From assembly GCF_016811235.1 (NCBI RefSeq), contig NZ_JAFBID010000006.1:94857-158856 (forward strand): a DNA stretch of 64,000 nt, given 5' to 3'. The position numbers were made by a program, and so were the translations under genes. Under the pieces are notes generated by a model that was not told the DNA's origin, did no database searches, and worked only from the letters and a program-made list of their open reading frames with translations. Source of the DNA: Microvirga arabica (GTDB lineage: Bacteria; Pseudomonadota; Alphaproteobacteria; Rhizobiales; Beijerinckiaceae). Shown here one piece after another: positions 17,247 to 28,200 of this stretch. Position 1 is the first letter of the stretch. Each line of letters opens with the position of its first letter.

Positions 17247-18812
17247 ATGCTTACGGGTGAACTAAGAAACAAGATTGACCGTATTTGGGACGCCTTCTGG
17301 GCCGGAGGTATCGCCAATCCCCTCGAGGTGATCGAGCAAATCACTTACCTGCTCTTTATCCGTGGCCTCGACGACGTGCACACGCGGGAGGAGAACAAGG
17401 CAAATCGGCTCCGGCGCCCTATGGAAAGGGTGATCTTTCCGGGAGGGAAGGACGAGCGCGGCCTTACCTTTGAGGAGATGCGCTGGTCGCGCTTCCGCAA
17501 CAAGGCCCCGGCCGAGATGTTCAATATCGTCGGCGAGCATGTCTTCCCTTTCATCCGCTCTATGGCGGACGCGGACACCGCCCATGGGGCGCACATGAAG
17601 GGCGCGCGTTTTACCATCCCGACGCCCGCACTCCTCGCTAAAGTGGTCGACCTTCTAGCAGAGATCCCGATGGATGACCGGGACACCAAAGGCGACCTCT
17701 ACGAATACATGCTCTCGAAGATCGCGAGCGCCGGTCAGAACGGGCAGTTCCGCACGCCGCGCCAAATCATCGCGCTCATGGTCGAGATGACGGCGCCGGG
17801 GCCCAGGGACGAGATCTGCGACCCAGCCGCGGGCACCTGCGGGTTCTTGGTTGGAGCCGGGGAGTATCTTCGTGACAACCACCCGGAGATCTTCCGGGAC
17901 GAAGCCCTACGCCGTCATTTTCACGACAGCATGTTCCATGGCTTCGACTTCGATGGCACCATGCTGCGGATCGGCTCTATGAACATGATCCTGCACGGAG
18001 TCGAGAACCCAGACATCCGCTATCGGGACTCGCTCGCGCAGGACAACAACGGTGATGCAGAGCGCTACAGCCTAGTCCTCGCCAATCCTCCCTTTGCGGG
18101 ATCGCTCGATTACGAGACGACGTCTAAGGACCTGCTGAAAGTCATCAAGACGAAGAAGACTGAGTTGCTGTTCCTCGTCCTCTTTCTCAAGCTCCTGAAG
18201 CCCGGCGGACGCGCCGCCGTGATCGTGCCGGATGGGGTGTTGTTCGGCTCCTCCACTGCGCACAAGACGATCCGAAAGATGTTAGTTGAGGACCACCGCC
18301 TCGACGGCATCGTGAAGCTGCCGTCGGGCGTGTTCCGCCCCTATGCGGGTGTCTCAACCGCCATCCTGCTCTTCACCAAGACCAATTCAGGCGGCACCGA
18401 CCAGGTCTGGTTCTACGACTGCCAGGCCGATGGCTTCTCCCTCGATGACAAGCGCGTCCCACTGCTACCAGACGAGAAGCTTGGGCCGACGCCGAGCCGG
18501 AGTGAGGGCTCAAATTTCGTTAGTATCCCGCTGACCAATGACGAGCAGGCGAAGAACAACCTACCTGACATTGCAGCTCGCTGGCGCGAGCGGACCGGCA
18601 CTGAGCGGAAGCGCAGCCGCACGGCACAAAGCTTCTGCGTGCCGAAGGCTGAAATCGCAGCGGCCGACTACGACCTCTCGCTCAACCGCTACAAAGAGGT
18701 GGTGCACGAAGCGGCTGAGCACCGCCCACCGCAGGAGATCATTGCCGAACTGAAAATGCTCGAGGCTGAGATCGCCGAGGGATTGTTGGAGTTGGAGGCC
18801 ATGCTGCCGTGA
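17247..18812 (+). CDS. hsdM: Type I restriction-modification DNA methyltransferase subunit
   Basis: N6-adenine methylase subunit of a type I R-M complex, 521 aa. The N-terminal HsdM helical domain (LRNKIDRIWDAFWAGG) is followed by the SAM-binding motif DPAAGTCGFLVGA near residue 192 and the catalytic NPPF at Asn280. The ATG at 17247 was chosen because the family begins near it (LTGELRNKID); an in-frame start at 17190 adds 19 residues without family character. It overlaps hsdS by 4 bp (GTGA) and is the first gene of the island's leftmost operon. Confidence 0.95.
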   Translation: MLTGELRNKIDRIWDAFWAGGIANPLEVIEQITYLLFIRGLDDVHTREENKANRLRRPMERVIFPGGKDERGLTFEEMRWSRFRNKAPAEMFNIVGEHVFPFIRSMADADTAHGAHMKGARFTIPTPALLAKVVDLLAEIPMDDRDTKGDLYEYMLSKIASAGQNGQFRTPRQIIALMVEMTAPGPRDEICDPAAGTCGFLVGAGEYLRDNHPEIFRDEALRRHFHDSMFHGFDFDGTMLRIGSMNMILHGVENPDIRYRDSLAQDNNGDAERYSLVLANPPFAGSLDYETTSKDLLKVIKTKKTELLFLVLFLKLLKPGGRAAVIVPDGVLFGSSTAHKTIRKMLVEDHRLDGIVKLPSGVFRPYAGVSTAILLFTKTNSGGTDQVWFYDCQADGFSLDDKRVPLLPDEKLGPTPSRSEGSNFVSIPLTNDEQAKNNLPDIAARWRERTGTERKRSRTAQSFCVPKAEIAAADYDLSLNRYKEVVHEAAEHRPPQEIIAELKMLEAEIAEGLLELEAMLP

Positions 18813-20014
18813 ATACTCACAGCAAAATCATCACGGACGTCGCCCGAAGCCGACCATTAGGGGAGCTCCTCGAATTCAGGAACGAGATCGTTCACCCGAA
18901 AGATAAGCCAGTCGGACAGGCCGTGTTCGTTGGCTTGGAACATGTTGAGAGAGATACGGGGATACGCATCGGTTCCGAGCAGATTGAACTGGGCGGGATG
19001 ACGGGACGACGCGCGCGCTTCAAAGAAGGAGACATCGTCTACGGGTATTTGAGACCATATCTCAATAAAGTGTGGATTGCTGAATTCGACGGCATATGTT
19101 CAGTCGACCAGTATGTCTTCAAGGTGAGTAGTAGCGTTGACCGAAACTATGTCGCGCATTTCCTGCGAAGCGATGCCTTTTTAAGAACCGCTCCGATCGA
19201 CGCAGCTCCGGGGCAACTACCTCGCATACGATCAGGCGAGATTGCAGCTACTCCGATCCCACTCCCGCCGCTCGATGAGCAGCGTCAGATCGCAACTATC
19301 CTAGACAAGGCGGACGCGCTTCGCCGGAAGCGCAGGCGCACACTGAAGTTACTCAACGAACTGCTCCATTCAACTTTTATGGAAGTCTTTGGAAACGAAA
19401 TTTTTGGCGCAGACCCAGAACGCTTTCAGCCGATTGCAAGCATTTCTACACTCCAAAATGGGGCTTATTTCCCTAAAGAGAAATACAGCTTATCCAAGTC
19501 TGGAGTAGAGATGGTTCATATGAGCGATGCGTTCAATGGTATCGTCAGTAGAGGGGAACTCAAGCGGGTAAATTGTAGCGCCGCAGATGTCGCAAAGTAT
19601 GGCCTGCTCAACACAGATCTCCTGATTGCACGGCGATCGCTAAATTTTGAGGGTGCGGCCAAACCGTGTTTGATTCCAAACTCCGAAGAACCTCTAATCT
19701 ATGAATCATCGTTTATCAGGATACGCCCTCATTCAGAAGCCGTAAGGGCGGAATATCTGTTTTACTATTTATCAAATTCCTACGTGCGCCAAAAATACAT
19801 TCTGCCATACATTACACAGTCGACTATATCCGGAATAAACCAGTCAAACTTATCTAAGATTCCAACTCTTGTGCCGACCATAGGAGAGCAAGAACGGTTT
19901 ATTAATGCTCTGAATTCGATCCAGCGCCAGCGAACGAAGTCGTTATCCGCACTTCCTGCTGCAAACGAGCTGTTCTCATCGCTTCAGCAACGCGCTTTTT
20001 CTCAGACGCCTTGA
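18809..20014 (+). CDS. hsdS: Type I restriction-modification specificity subunit
   Basis: DNA-recognition subunit, 401 aa, GTG start overlapping the hsdM stop. Two target-recognition domains (about 10-150 and 200-350) are each followed by a conserved coiled-coil spacer. The first spacer contains LPPLDEQRQIATILDKADAL, the second PTIGEQERFINALNSI. Base composition is more AT-rich in the second half, as is usual for swapped recognition domains. With HsdM and HsdR it sets the bipartite recognition site, which cannot be predicted by eye. Confidence 0.93.
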   Translation: MNTHSKIITDVARSRPLGELLEFRNEIVHPKDKPVGQAVFVGLEHVERDTGIRIGSEQIELGGMTGRRARFKEGDIVYGYLRPYLNKVWIAEFDGICSVDQYVFKVSSSVDRNYVAHFLRSDAFLRTAPIDAAPGQLPRIRSGEIAATPIPLPPLDEQRQIATILDKADALRRKRRRTLKLLNELLHSTFMEVFGNEIFGADPERFQPIASISTLQNGAYFPKEKYSLSKSGVEMVHMSDAFNGIVSRGELKRVNCSAADVAKYGLLNTDLLIARRSLNFEGAAKPCLIPNSEEPLIYESSFIRIRPHSEAVRAEYLFYYLSNSYVRQKYILPYITQSTISGINQSNLSKIPTLVPTIGEQERFINALNSIQRQRTKSLSALPAANELFSSLQQRAFSQTP

Positions 20015-20031
20015 ACAGATGACGCCATAGC

Positions 20032-23000
20032 ATGTCTAACTTCACCTTCCTCGCGGCCGAATTTGGAAACATTCATGATGCGGCGGTCGCAGCGGAGCGG
20101 CATGTAATTTCCGATCCGACAGCGGCAGCTTTTTTCGCAGGCAAGACTGTTGAGATCGCCGTCAAATGGACGTTCCGGAACGATCCAGGGCTCTCCCTGC
20201 CTTACCAGGACAACATCGCCGCGCTGCTGCACGAGCCGAGCTTCAAGCGGCTCGCGGGCGAGGCGGTGTTCGCCAAGGCGAAGTTCATCAACCGACTGCG
20301 CAACCGAGCTGTGCATGAGGAGAAGACGATCACGGTGGCTGATGCACTCGGCGCCGTGAAGGAGCTCTTTCATGTCTGTTTCTGGCTCGCCCGCACCTAT
20401 GGCAAGGTCACGCGGCCGGCGGACGGCCTCGCCTTCGACCCCAAGCACCTGACTCGGCGCGAGGATGCGCTACGCACCGCCTTTGTGCACCTCAAACAGC
20501 AGCAGGCGGCGTTAGAGGCCAAGGACGGTGAGCTCACTGCACTCCTGCGGGACAAGACCCATCTCGACGTGGAGCTGAAGCGTCTTCGCGCCGAGGTAGA
20601 GGCGGCCCGAAGAGCTAACGTGGCAATCCCTGACCGGCACGACTACAATGAGGCCGAGACCCGCGACCGCTTCATCGATTTGCTTCTCAGAGAAGCTGGC
20701 TGGGCGCTGGACCGGCCAGAGGATACTGAGTTCGAAGTCCAGGGCATGCCGAATGCCCAGGGCATCGGCTATGTGGATTACGTGCTCTGGGGCGTGGACG
20801 GCAAGCCGCTCGGCCTCGTCGAGGCTAAGGCGACGAAGCACAGCGCCCAGAAAGGTCAGCAGCAGGCGAAGCTCTACGCTGACTGCCTCGAGAAGCGCTT
20901 CGGCCAGCGCCCAGTGATCTTCCTCTCCAACGGCTACGAGCACTGGATTTGGGACGACACCCGCTACCCGCCGCGCCAGATCGGTGGCTTTTACAAGCGT
21001 GACGAGCTCGAATTACTGATCCAGCGCCGCACGAGCCGCAAGGTTCTCGCCGCAGAGCGCATTGATCGCAAAATCGTCGAACGACCCTATCAGCACCGCG
21101 CTATCCGCGCCATCGCGAAAAGCTTCGAGGAGCATTTGGAGCGCAAAGCGTTGCTCGTGATGGCGACCGGCTCCGGCAAGACCCGCACGGTGATTGCCCT
21201 CGTGGACTTGATGATGCGGGCCGGTTGGGTGAAGCGCGTTCTTTTCCTGGCGGACCGGGTTTCCCTCGTGAACCAGGCAGTCGGCGCCTTCAAGGCGCAC
21301 TTGCCGGATTCTGCACCGGTGAACCTCGTGACGGAACGGACGGTGGAGGGGCGGGTCTTCCTCTCCACATATCCGACCATGATGAACCTCATAGACGGGA
21401 AGGCACAAGGCACGCGCCAGTTCGGCCCCGGCCATTTCGATCTCGTTGTCATCGACGAGGCCCACCGCTCCGTCTATCAGCGTTACCGCGCCATCTTCGA
21501 GTATTTCGACAGCTTCCTCGTCGGCCTCACCGCGACGCCGAAGGAGGACATCGACCGGAACACCTATGCATTGTTCGACCTGGAGGATGGCGTGCCTACG
21601 GACGCCTATACCCTCGACGAGGCGGTGGCTGATGGGCACCTGGTGCCGCCGCAGGCCATCTCCGTCCCGCTGAAGATCATACGCTCCGGCCTGCGCTACG
21701 ATGACCTCTCGGAGGAGGAGAAAGATCAGTGGGACGCGCTCGAATGGGGCGAGGAGGAGATCCCCGACAGCGTTGAAGCCGCTGAAGTCAACAAGCGGCT
21801 GTTCAATGAGGACACGGCCGACCAGGTCATCGCCCACTTTATGGAAAAGGGCGTGAAGGTCGAGGGTGGTGACCGCATTGGGAAGACCATCATCTTCGCG
21901 AAGAACCAGCCCCATGCCGAATTCATCGAGAAGCGCTTCAATGCCGCCTATCCGCATTTTGCCGGGCACTTCACCCGCGTCATCACCTACAAGACCGACT
22001 ACGCGCAAAGCCTGATCGATGACTTTTCCGAGAAGGACAAGGCTCCGCACGTGGCGATCTCAGTCGATATGCTGGATACGGGCATCGATGTGCCGGAGGT
22101 GGTGAACCTCGTCTTCTTCAAGCCCGTGCGCTCCAAGACCAAGTTCTGGCAGATGATGGGTCGTGGCACGCGACTCTGCCCCGACCTCTTCGGCCCCGGG
22201 CAGGACAAGGAGTTCTTCCGCGTCTTCGACTATTGCGCGAACCTCGAGTTCTTTGGCGCCAACCCGGAGCTGAAGGACGCGTCCGCAGGTAAGTCCCTGT
22301 CCGAGCGGCTGTTCCAAGCCCGGCTCGATTTGGTGCGGGCACTTGATGAAAAGCAGAGCAAGAGCAACGGCGCCGTGGAAGGCGAGGTCGAGGTGCGTCA
22401 GGATGCGCTCCGAGTTCTGCAGGAGACCGTTGCCGGGATGAACCCGGACAACTTTATCGTCCGCCAGCGCCGACGCACGGTTGAGAAATATGCCCGCGCC
22501 GAGGCCTGGGCAGTTATTGACGCCTCGGCGCACGATGAACTCGTGACCGAGCTCGCGCCGCTGCCAAGCGCGATACGGCACGGAACTGAAGAGGCCAAGC
22601 GTTTCGACCTGCTGATGTTCTCCCTTAAGCTCGCGCTTCTGCAGGGCTCGAAGCGATTCGACGGGCTGAGGAAGCAGCTAATCCAAATCGCGTCCGCACT
22701 AGAGGATCAATCCGGCATTCCGGGTATCGCCGCCCAGGCGGAGCTGATCGAGGCCGTGCAAACCGACCACTGGTGGGAGGGCGTGACGGTGCCTCTCCTA
22801 GAGTTGGTTCGTCTGCGCCTTCGTGATCTCGTCCAGCATATCGAGAAATGCTCGCGGGCAATTGTCTACTCGAACTTCGCCGATGAAGTCGGAGAAGAGG
22901 TTGAGCATACATTGCCGCAGGTTGGGGAGGTTGATTTCGTGCGCTTTAAGCAGAAGGCGAGGGCCTTTCTGAAGCAGCACGAGGACCATATCGCTCTCCG

Positions 23001-23403
23001 TAAGTTGCGCTACGGCAAACCACTGACATTGACGGACCTCTCGGAACTCGAATCCATGCTAGTCACAGCAGGCATCGCCCGCACGGAGGACATCGCGCGC
23101 GCTAAGGAGACGAGCCAGGGTCTCGGCCGGTTCATCCGGTCCTTAGTGGGGTTAGAGCGCAAGGCTGTCAGTGAAACATTCTCGGCCTTCATCGCTAACA
23201 GCATGGCGACCAAGGACCAGATCGAGTTCATCAGCATGGTCGTGGAGCACCTAACCGCGCGCGGCGTGATGGAGCCAAGTTCACTCTACGAGAGTCCCTT
23301 CACGGACATTGCGCCGCAAGGCCCGGAGCAAGTGTTTGATGAAAGCACAGTGACCCAGCTGTTTCGGACGATCGAGCAGCTCAACGATGCCGCAGTCGCC
23401 TGA
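20032..23403 (+). CDS. hsdR: Type I restriction endonuclease, motor subunit (with N-terminal DUF4145-like domain)
   Basis: Restriction and translocation subunit, 1123 aa. Residues about 15-120 look like a DUF4145-type helical domain (FFAGKTVEIAVKWTF, FINRLRNRAVHEEKT). Residues about 205-305 are the HSDR_N nuclease with a PD-(D/E)XK core (GYVDYVLWGVDGKPLGLVEAK). The SF2 motor follows with Walker A ATGSGKT near 380, DEAHR near 474 and a helicase C part (DMLDTGIDVPEVVN, MMGRGTRLCPD). The end is an EcoEI-type C-terminal region. Separated from hsdS by 17 bp; the operon ends here with no clear terminator. Confidence 0.94.
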   Translation: MSNFTFLAAEFGNIHDAAVAAERHVISDPTAAAFFAGKTVEIAVKWTFRNDPGLSLPYQDNIAALLHEPSFKRLAGEAVFAKAKFINRLRNRAVHEEKTITVADALGAVKELFHVCFWLARTYGKVTRPADGLAFDPKHLTRREDALRTAFVHLKQQQAALEAKDGELTALLRDKTHLDVELKRLRAEVEAARRANVAIPDRHDYNEAETRDRFIDLLLREAGWALDRPEDTEFEVQGMPNAQGIGYVDYVLWGVDGKPLGLVEAKATKHSAQKGQQQAKLYADCLEKRFGQRPVIFLSNGYEHWIWDDTRYPPRQIGGFYKRDELELLIQRRTSRKVLAAERIDRKIVERPYQHRAIRAIAKSFEEHLERKALLVMATGSGKTRTVIALVDLMMRAGWVKRVLFLADRVSLVNQAVGAFKAHLPDSAPVNLVTERTVEGRVFLSTYPTMMNLIDGKAQGTRQFGPGHFDLVVIDEAHRSVYQRYRAIFEYFDSFLVGLTATPKEDIDRNTYALFDLEDGVPTDAYTLDEAVADGHLVPPQAISVPLKIIRSGLRYDDLSEEEKDQWDALEWGEEEIPDSVEAAEVNKRLFNEDTADQVIAHFMEKGVKVEGGDRIGKTIIFAKNQPHAEFIEKRFNAAYPHFAGHFTRVITYKTDYAQSLIDDFSEKDKAPHVAISVDMLDTGIDVPEVVNLVFFKPVRSKTKFWQMMGRGTRLCPDLFGPGQDKEFFRVFDYCANLEFFGANPELKDASAGKSLSERLFQARLDLVRALDEKQSKSNGAVEGEVEVRQDALRVLQETVAGMNPDNFIVRQRRRTVEKYARAEAWAVIDASAHDELVTELAPLPSAIRHGTEEAKRFDLLMFSLKLALLQGSKRFDGLRKQLIQIASALEDQSGIPGIAAQAELIEAVQTDHWWEGVTVPLLELVRLRLRDLVQHIEKCSRAIVYSNFADEVGEEVEHTLPQVGEVDFVRFKQKARAFLKQHEDHIALRKLRYGKPLTLTDLSELESMLVTAGIARTEDIARAKETSQGLGRFIRSLVGLERKAVSETFSAFIANSMATKDQIEFISMVVEHLTARGVMEPSSLYESPFTDIAPQGPEQVFDESTVTQLFRTIEQLNDAAVA

Positions 23404-23500
23404 GGAAGCCAGATATTACTACTGTTGCATCTTCGGCGCTCAATGAGGTTGCGCCACCATAGACCTTATAAGCTCAATAGTTTGGGAGATTGCTTCGCAC

Positions 23501-23938
23501 CTAAACCTCGCCGGGAACTTCTAGCTTCCTTTGGTCGATTTGCCCCTCGACTACCTTCGCCAATGGGTTCCTCATCAGAGCATGCCTTGGGTCCTGCATG
23601 ATTGCGAGGAGCTCACCTTTGAGTTCTCTCCATGGTTTCGGCCAAGACTGACCAGCAGGCCTCGTTATGCCGCAGTCCCGAAGTTCTCGTTTGAAAATGT
23701 CGGTGACATAGCTCTCAAGCTCGAGGCGGGAGCGAACGCCGGTATAAGCAACCCAACTGCCATCCTTAAAGATTGATACCGTCGATTGGGGACCTATACG
23801 GGCGAATGTCCGAGGGTCGTAATGAGCAGTGGTCATATACGTCGTCTTCTTGCCCTGCCTCGTCTCATCATTGATCCATGCGCCAATCTGAATAGAGTCG
23901 TAATGTAGAGCTATCCAGTTCCATTTGGCGATTTTCAT
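23501..23938 (-). CDS. Hypothetical protein
   Basis: A 145-aa frame, ATG start, on the strand opposite to hsdMSR. Sequence is plausible for a soluble protein (WNWIALHYDSIQIGAW, YVTDIFKRELRDCG) with a beta-rich first half and helical second half, but no family is recognised. It is co-directional with the next unknown gene at 23994, 55 bp away, so the two may be one transcript. It converges on hsdR. Confidence 0.5.
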   Translation of the reverse strand: MKIAKWNWIALHYDSIQIGAWINDETRQGKKTTYMTTAHYDPRTFARIGPQSTVSIFKDGSWVAYTGVRSRLELESYVTDIFKRELRDCGITRPAGQSWPKPWRELKGELLAIMQDPRHALMRNPLAKVVEGQIDQRKLEVPGEV

Positions 23939-23993
23939 ATCGAGTCTCCCAGCAGCGCACAGCTGACCTTATCGCTTCAAGCTCGAGTGGTAT

Positions 23994-24668
23994 TTAGTCA
24001 GAAGCCTCATCGTCTCCGCTGTAAAGAGCACGATATTGGTCTACAAATTTCTGAACACGATGGCGGGAGAAGTCGTGGATGCGTTCCTCTAGGTGCGTGA
24101 TTGCATTCTCCCGAGCTTCACCCTCAAATCCGGTATGCACGATCCACTGAGCTACGTTGCCCTCTGGTGTTGCGCCAGCAGTCTGGAGAGCGCCAGAGAC
24201 GAGCGGCAAGCCATGCATGTGCGACCATTGCCTAGTCCACACTCGCCACCTTGTGCGCTCAATGTGATCGCGGGGTAGGCCAGAAAACGCTCCTGGCGGC
24301 AGAAAACCAACAGCGACATTGAGGATAGGAGGGCTAGTTGGGTCGCTCAGTGGCACATCCCAGAGGATGACAGCGTCTTCTCGTCCGATGCACCCATTCT
24401 GCAATCTGTCGGCAAAGCGCTCAGTAAGAAGTGTTGGGCAGCGGTCTGAGCTTTTACCGAGACCAGTCCAGCGCTCGGGCCAATCTGATGGGGGCAGCGA
24501 TTCAAGCAGTTCCACAATAGCCTCCAATGAGCTGGATGTTCCTTCGCCAGCTCCGATCTCGCGAGCACGGCGACGAGAAAGGATGCCAGCATGGTCTAGA
24601 GCGGCCTGCCACACAGGACCGAATAAGGTTTCTAGCCGGGTTTTGACGTCAGGCATTTCAGTAGTCAT
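23994..24668 (-). CDS. Hypothetical protein
   Basis: Frame of 224 aa from ATG 24668 (MTTEMPDVKTRLETLFG); an alternative start at 24749 adds 27 basic residues of low plausibility. The protein looks globular and acidic (LESLPPSDWPERWTGLGK, DAVILWDVPLSDP, RWRVWTRQWSHMHGLPLV) with no membrane segment and no recognised motif. A frame of 215 codons on the opposite strand overlaps it and is considered a shadow. Function unknown; its place between hsdR and the helicase fusion suggests a defence-island accessory gene. Confidence 0.5.
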   Translation of the reverse strand: MTTEMPDVKTRLETLFGPVWQAALDHAGILSRRRAREIGAGEGTSSSLEAIVELLESLPPSDWPERWTGLGKSSDRCPTLLTERFADRLQNGCIGREDAVILWDVPLSDPTSPPILNVAVGFLPPGAFSGLPRDHIERTRWRVWTRQWSHMHGLPLVSGALQTAGATPEGNVAQWIVHTGFEGEARENAITHLEERIHDFSRHRVQKFVDQYRALYSGDDEASD

Positions 24669-25226
24669 CGCAGCTATCCTAGGCGGGAGGCGCCTAGGTG
24701 TCAACGGCCGCGCGCCCGTCATAAAGCGCTTGAACAATGACGTTTGCACTAAGCTCCGCTGCTTCGACGAAGTGACCGCTCAACAGAGATCTGCGCCTTG
24801 CGATTCCTTTGGTTGGGATAAAAAGCTTTGGCAGGAGTCGCAGAGCCATCTTAATATGCCAGCACCACGCGCTGTTGCTGATACTTCCGTAAAAGAACTT
24901 GAGGAATTGAAGCGCACCAGTCATGAGCGCTTCAGCTTGTTGGATAAGAAGAACATTCAAATCTAATGCTGTTAGGAATAAGTGCTCCGGTCACGTGTTG
25001 CACTGGGGATGGCGGCCAGTAAGCTCGCTTCAAGCGTATAGCTGATCGCGGAGTGTTTAGACCAAAGTCTCAATTGCATGAACAGCGGCACCTCAACTTC
25101 CTTAAGCGAAAATAACCATATCTCGCTAAGCTTTGTCGCAACGATGTTTTATCTCTGGCGCCCATTCATCTGTCGTGCTTATTTCGTAAAATCAGGCACT
25201 TAATATCGTAGACAGAAGACAGGCGC
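24669..25226. other. Intergenic region upstream of the helicase fusion gene
   Basis: A 558-bp, relatively AT-rich gap. Frames on both strands are short and not protein-like with confidence. It should hold divergent promoters for the unknown gene at 23994-24668 and the large helicase gene, but no clear -35/-10 pair was seen. Confidence 0.45.
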
Positions 25227-28200
25227 ATGGATGGAGCCACAACCGGGCACATTGATGATTTTCTGCTGAACCGCTGCCTTTCGATCGACCTTGAGGTTGA
25301 TCCGGGTCAAGCGAAGATTTTCGCCTTTGCCGCCGTTCGCCGCCAAGACCAGGAGAAGGTGGTATTCCGAAATGGGAACCAGGCGGTCGCCCTTGACCGG
25401 CTCGAAAGCCTCGCCTCCGGTGCCGACTTCCTGCTTGGTCACAACATTATCCGATTTGATCTCCCTCACCTCGTAGCGGTGAGGCCCCGCCTCGCGCGAC
25501 TAGCCACAAAGCCAATAGACACACTTTGGCTGAACCCGCTAGCTTTCCCGCGCAATCCATACAACCATCTAGTCAAACACCATCACGATGGGCGGTTGCA
25601 CGCAGGGCATGTAAATGACCCGGAGCTCGACGCGCGCCTTGTGCTCGATGTGCTGGCCAACCAGATCGCAGCCTTTGCAACCCTGGCGAAGGAGAGGCCT
25701 GCCGCTCTTATCGCCTATCACTACCTGACCACTTGCATGCAGGGGAGTGACGGGTTCGACGCACTATTTACCGACATACGCAAAGCACCTCGACCCGGCG
25801 TGGCACAGGCCGAGAAGGCGATGAAGGAGCTGCTTGATGGTCAGGCATGCGCTTCGCGTATCCACCAAACATTGAATCGCCTGTCCTCACCACAACTCAG
25901 TTGGCCGATGGCCTATGCACTTTCGTGGATCTCGGTCGCAGGCGGGGATTCCGTTATGCCACCCTGGGTGCGGGCGCAGTTCCGTGAGGCCTCGCTAATC
26001 GTTAGGCATTTGCGCGACCGCGCGTGCGACGACCCAGGCTGCCATTGGTGCCGCGAGAAGAACAATCCGAAGAAAGCCCTATCGCGCTGGTTCGGCTTCG
26101 ACAGCTTCCGACCGGAGCCAAAGGACGATGTCGGTCGCCCGCTGCAGGAGCGCATTGTCGCCGAAGCAATGGGAGGGAAATCCGTTCTCGGTATCCTGCC
26201 CACTGGCACCGGGAAGTCCGTCTGTTACCAGATTCCGGCGCTGGCGCGGTTCGACAAGATCGGCGCACTTTCCGTCGTCATCTCGCCTCTGGTCGCACTG
26301 ATGGCCGATCAAGTGCAAGGCCTTGCGCGTCACGGAATCAGTGGCTGCGTTACGATCAACGGGCTTCTCTCAATGCCAGAGCGCCATGCTGCGTTGGATC
26401 AGGTGCGGTTGGGCGAAGCGGCCATGCTGCTGATATCACCCGAGCAGCTACGCAGCCCCTCAGTGCGTGCAGTCCTGGCGCAGCGCGAGGTCGGCTACTG
26501 GATCCTGGATGAAGCCCACTGTGTCTCAAAATGGGGGCATGATTTCCGGCCCGATTATCGTTACGTCTCGCGCTTCATCCGTGAGTATTCCGGGGATCAA
26601 GAGCCCGCGCCGGTGATCTGCCTGACTGCGACGGCAAAGCCGGAGGTGGTGCGCGACATCCGTGATCACTTCCAGTCCCGCCTGGGAGTGGAACTGCTTC
26701 TGCTCGACGGCGGTGCGACCCGCCAGAACCTCGCCTTCGAGGTGCACGAGACCCACCGCAGCCGTAAGCTCGCCGACATTCTTGATATGATTGAACGCGC
26801 CCTGCCGCGCGATGGTGCGTCAGGCGCCGTGGTTTATTGCGCCACGCGTGCTACGACTGAACGCGTCGCGAGCTTCCTGCAACAACAGGGGTTAGCAGCG
26901 GACTTCTTCCATGCTGGCCTGACGCCCGAACGCAAGCACGAGGTGCAGGAGCGTTTCCGTGTCGGTGAGCTGCGGGTCATTGCGGCCACCAACGCCTTCG
27001 GTATGGGGATCGACAAACCCGATATCAGGCTGGTGGTGCATGGCGACATTCCGGGCTCCCTTGAGAATTACCTGCAGGAGGCCGGCCGGGCCGGACGTGA
27101 CCGCGATCCGGCGGTCTGCGTGCTTTTGTTCACTACCGAGGATGTCGAACGGCAATTCTCTCTCAGCGCCCGCTCGCGTCTGGCGCGCCATGAGATCAGC
27201 GCGATCCTGAAGGCGCTCCGGCGCTTGGATACCCGTGGAAAGCACAATGGTGAGGTCGTCGCCACCCCGGGCGAGATAGTTCGGGAAGAGACGGCGCAGG
27301 AATTCGAGCGCGATAACGCCACTGACGACACGCGGGTCAAGACCGCCGTTGCCTGGCTCGAAGAATCAACTCTGCTGACCCGGGAGGAAAACCGGGTGCA
27401 GGTCTTCCCTTCCTCGCTGCGTATCCGCACGCTGACAGAGGCCGAGGAAATTCTCTCCAAGATTGAGCTGACCAGAACTCGGCGTAAGCAACTACTGGAT
27501 TTGGTGCGGCATCTAATGACGGCCTCCCCCGATGCTGGTGTCTCGACCGACGAGCTTTCCGGCGCCAGTGGTCTGACCGGTGGCGCACTTCGGAAGGCAT
27601 TGTCCGATCTCGAAGCACTTGGTATCGCGACGGACGATACGGCCATTACGATCTTCGTTCATGTCGGGGTCGAGGGGGCGTCGAAACAGCGGTTCCAGGT
27701 CGCTTCGGCATTGGAGGCCGCGTTGATCGACGCTATGCGCGAGGCGTCGCCAGATGCTGAGGGCGGCGAAGCGCAGCCTCTGCATCTTGCCGCGACCTGT
27801 CAGGTTCTACGCGATCAGGGCCATCTCGGCGTGCGCCCGGACCTGGTTGAGGCGCATCTGCGAAGCTTGGCGCAGGACGGGCGCGACGAGGACGGCGGAC
27901 GCGGCAACATTCATTTGCGCAAGGTGAATCGAAACACTTGCTTCGTGCGACTGCAGCGGTCATGGGAAATGGTGAGCCGGACGGCGGAGATCAGGCGTCG
28001 AGGGGCGGAGCTTTTAATCCAACATCTCGAAGCGCTAGTGGCAAAAGGCACGCGCGGTAAAGATGTCCGGGTCGAGACCACGATGGGCAAGATGCAGTCC
28101 GCCATCACAGGGGACGTTTTCCTGAAGGGTTCAGTCCGGGATGTGACTAAGTTGCTCGGCAGGGCACTCATGTGGCTCCATGAACAGGGCGTGATCACCC

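Noticed and set aside
17247..23403. BREX, DISARM or phosphorothioate system
   Set aside because: The genes are a plain HsdM-HsdS-HsdR set; no PglX/BrxC, DrmAB or Dnd genes are present in the window.
24319..24966. A 215-codon plus-strand frame opposite the unknown gene at 23994-24668
   Set aside because: Ser/Arg-rich shadow composition and no ribosome site; the minus-strand frame is more protein-like.
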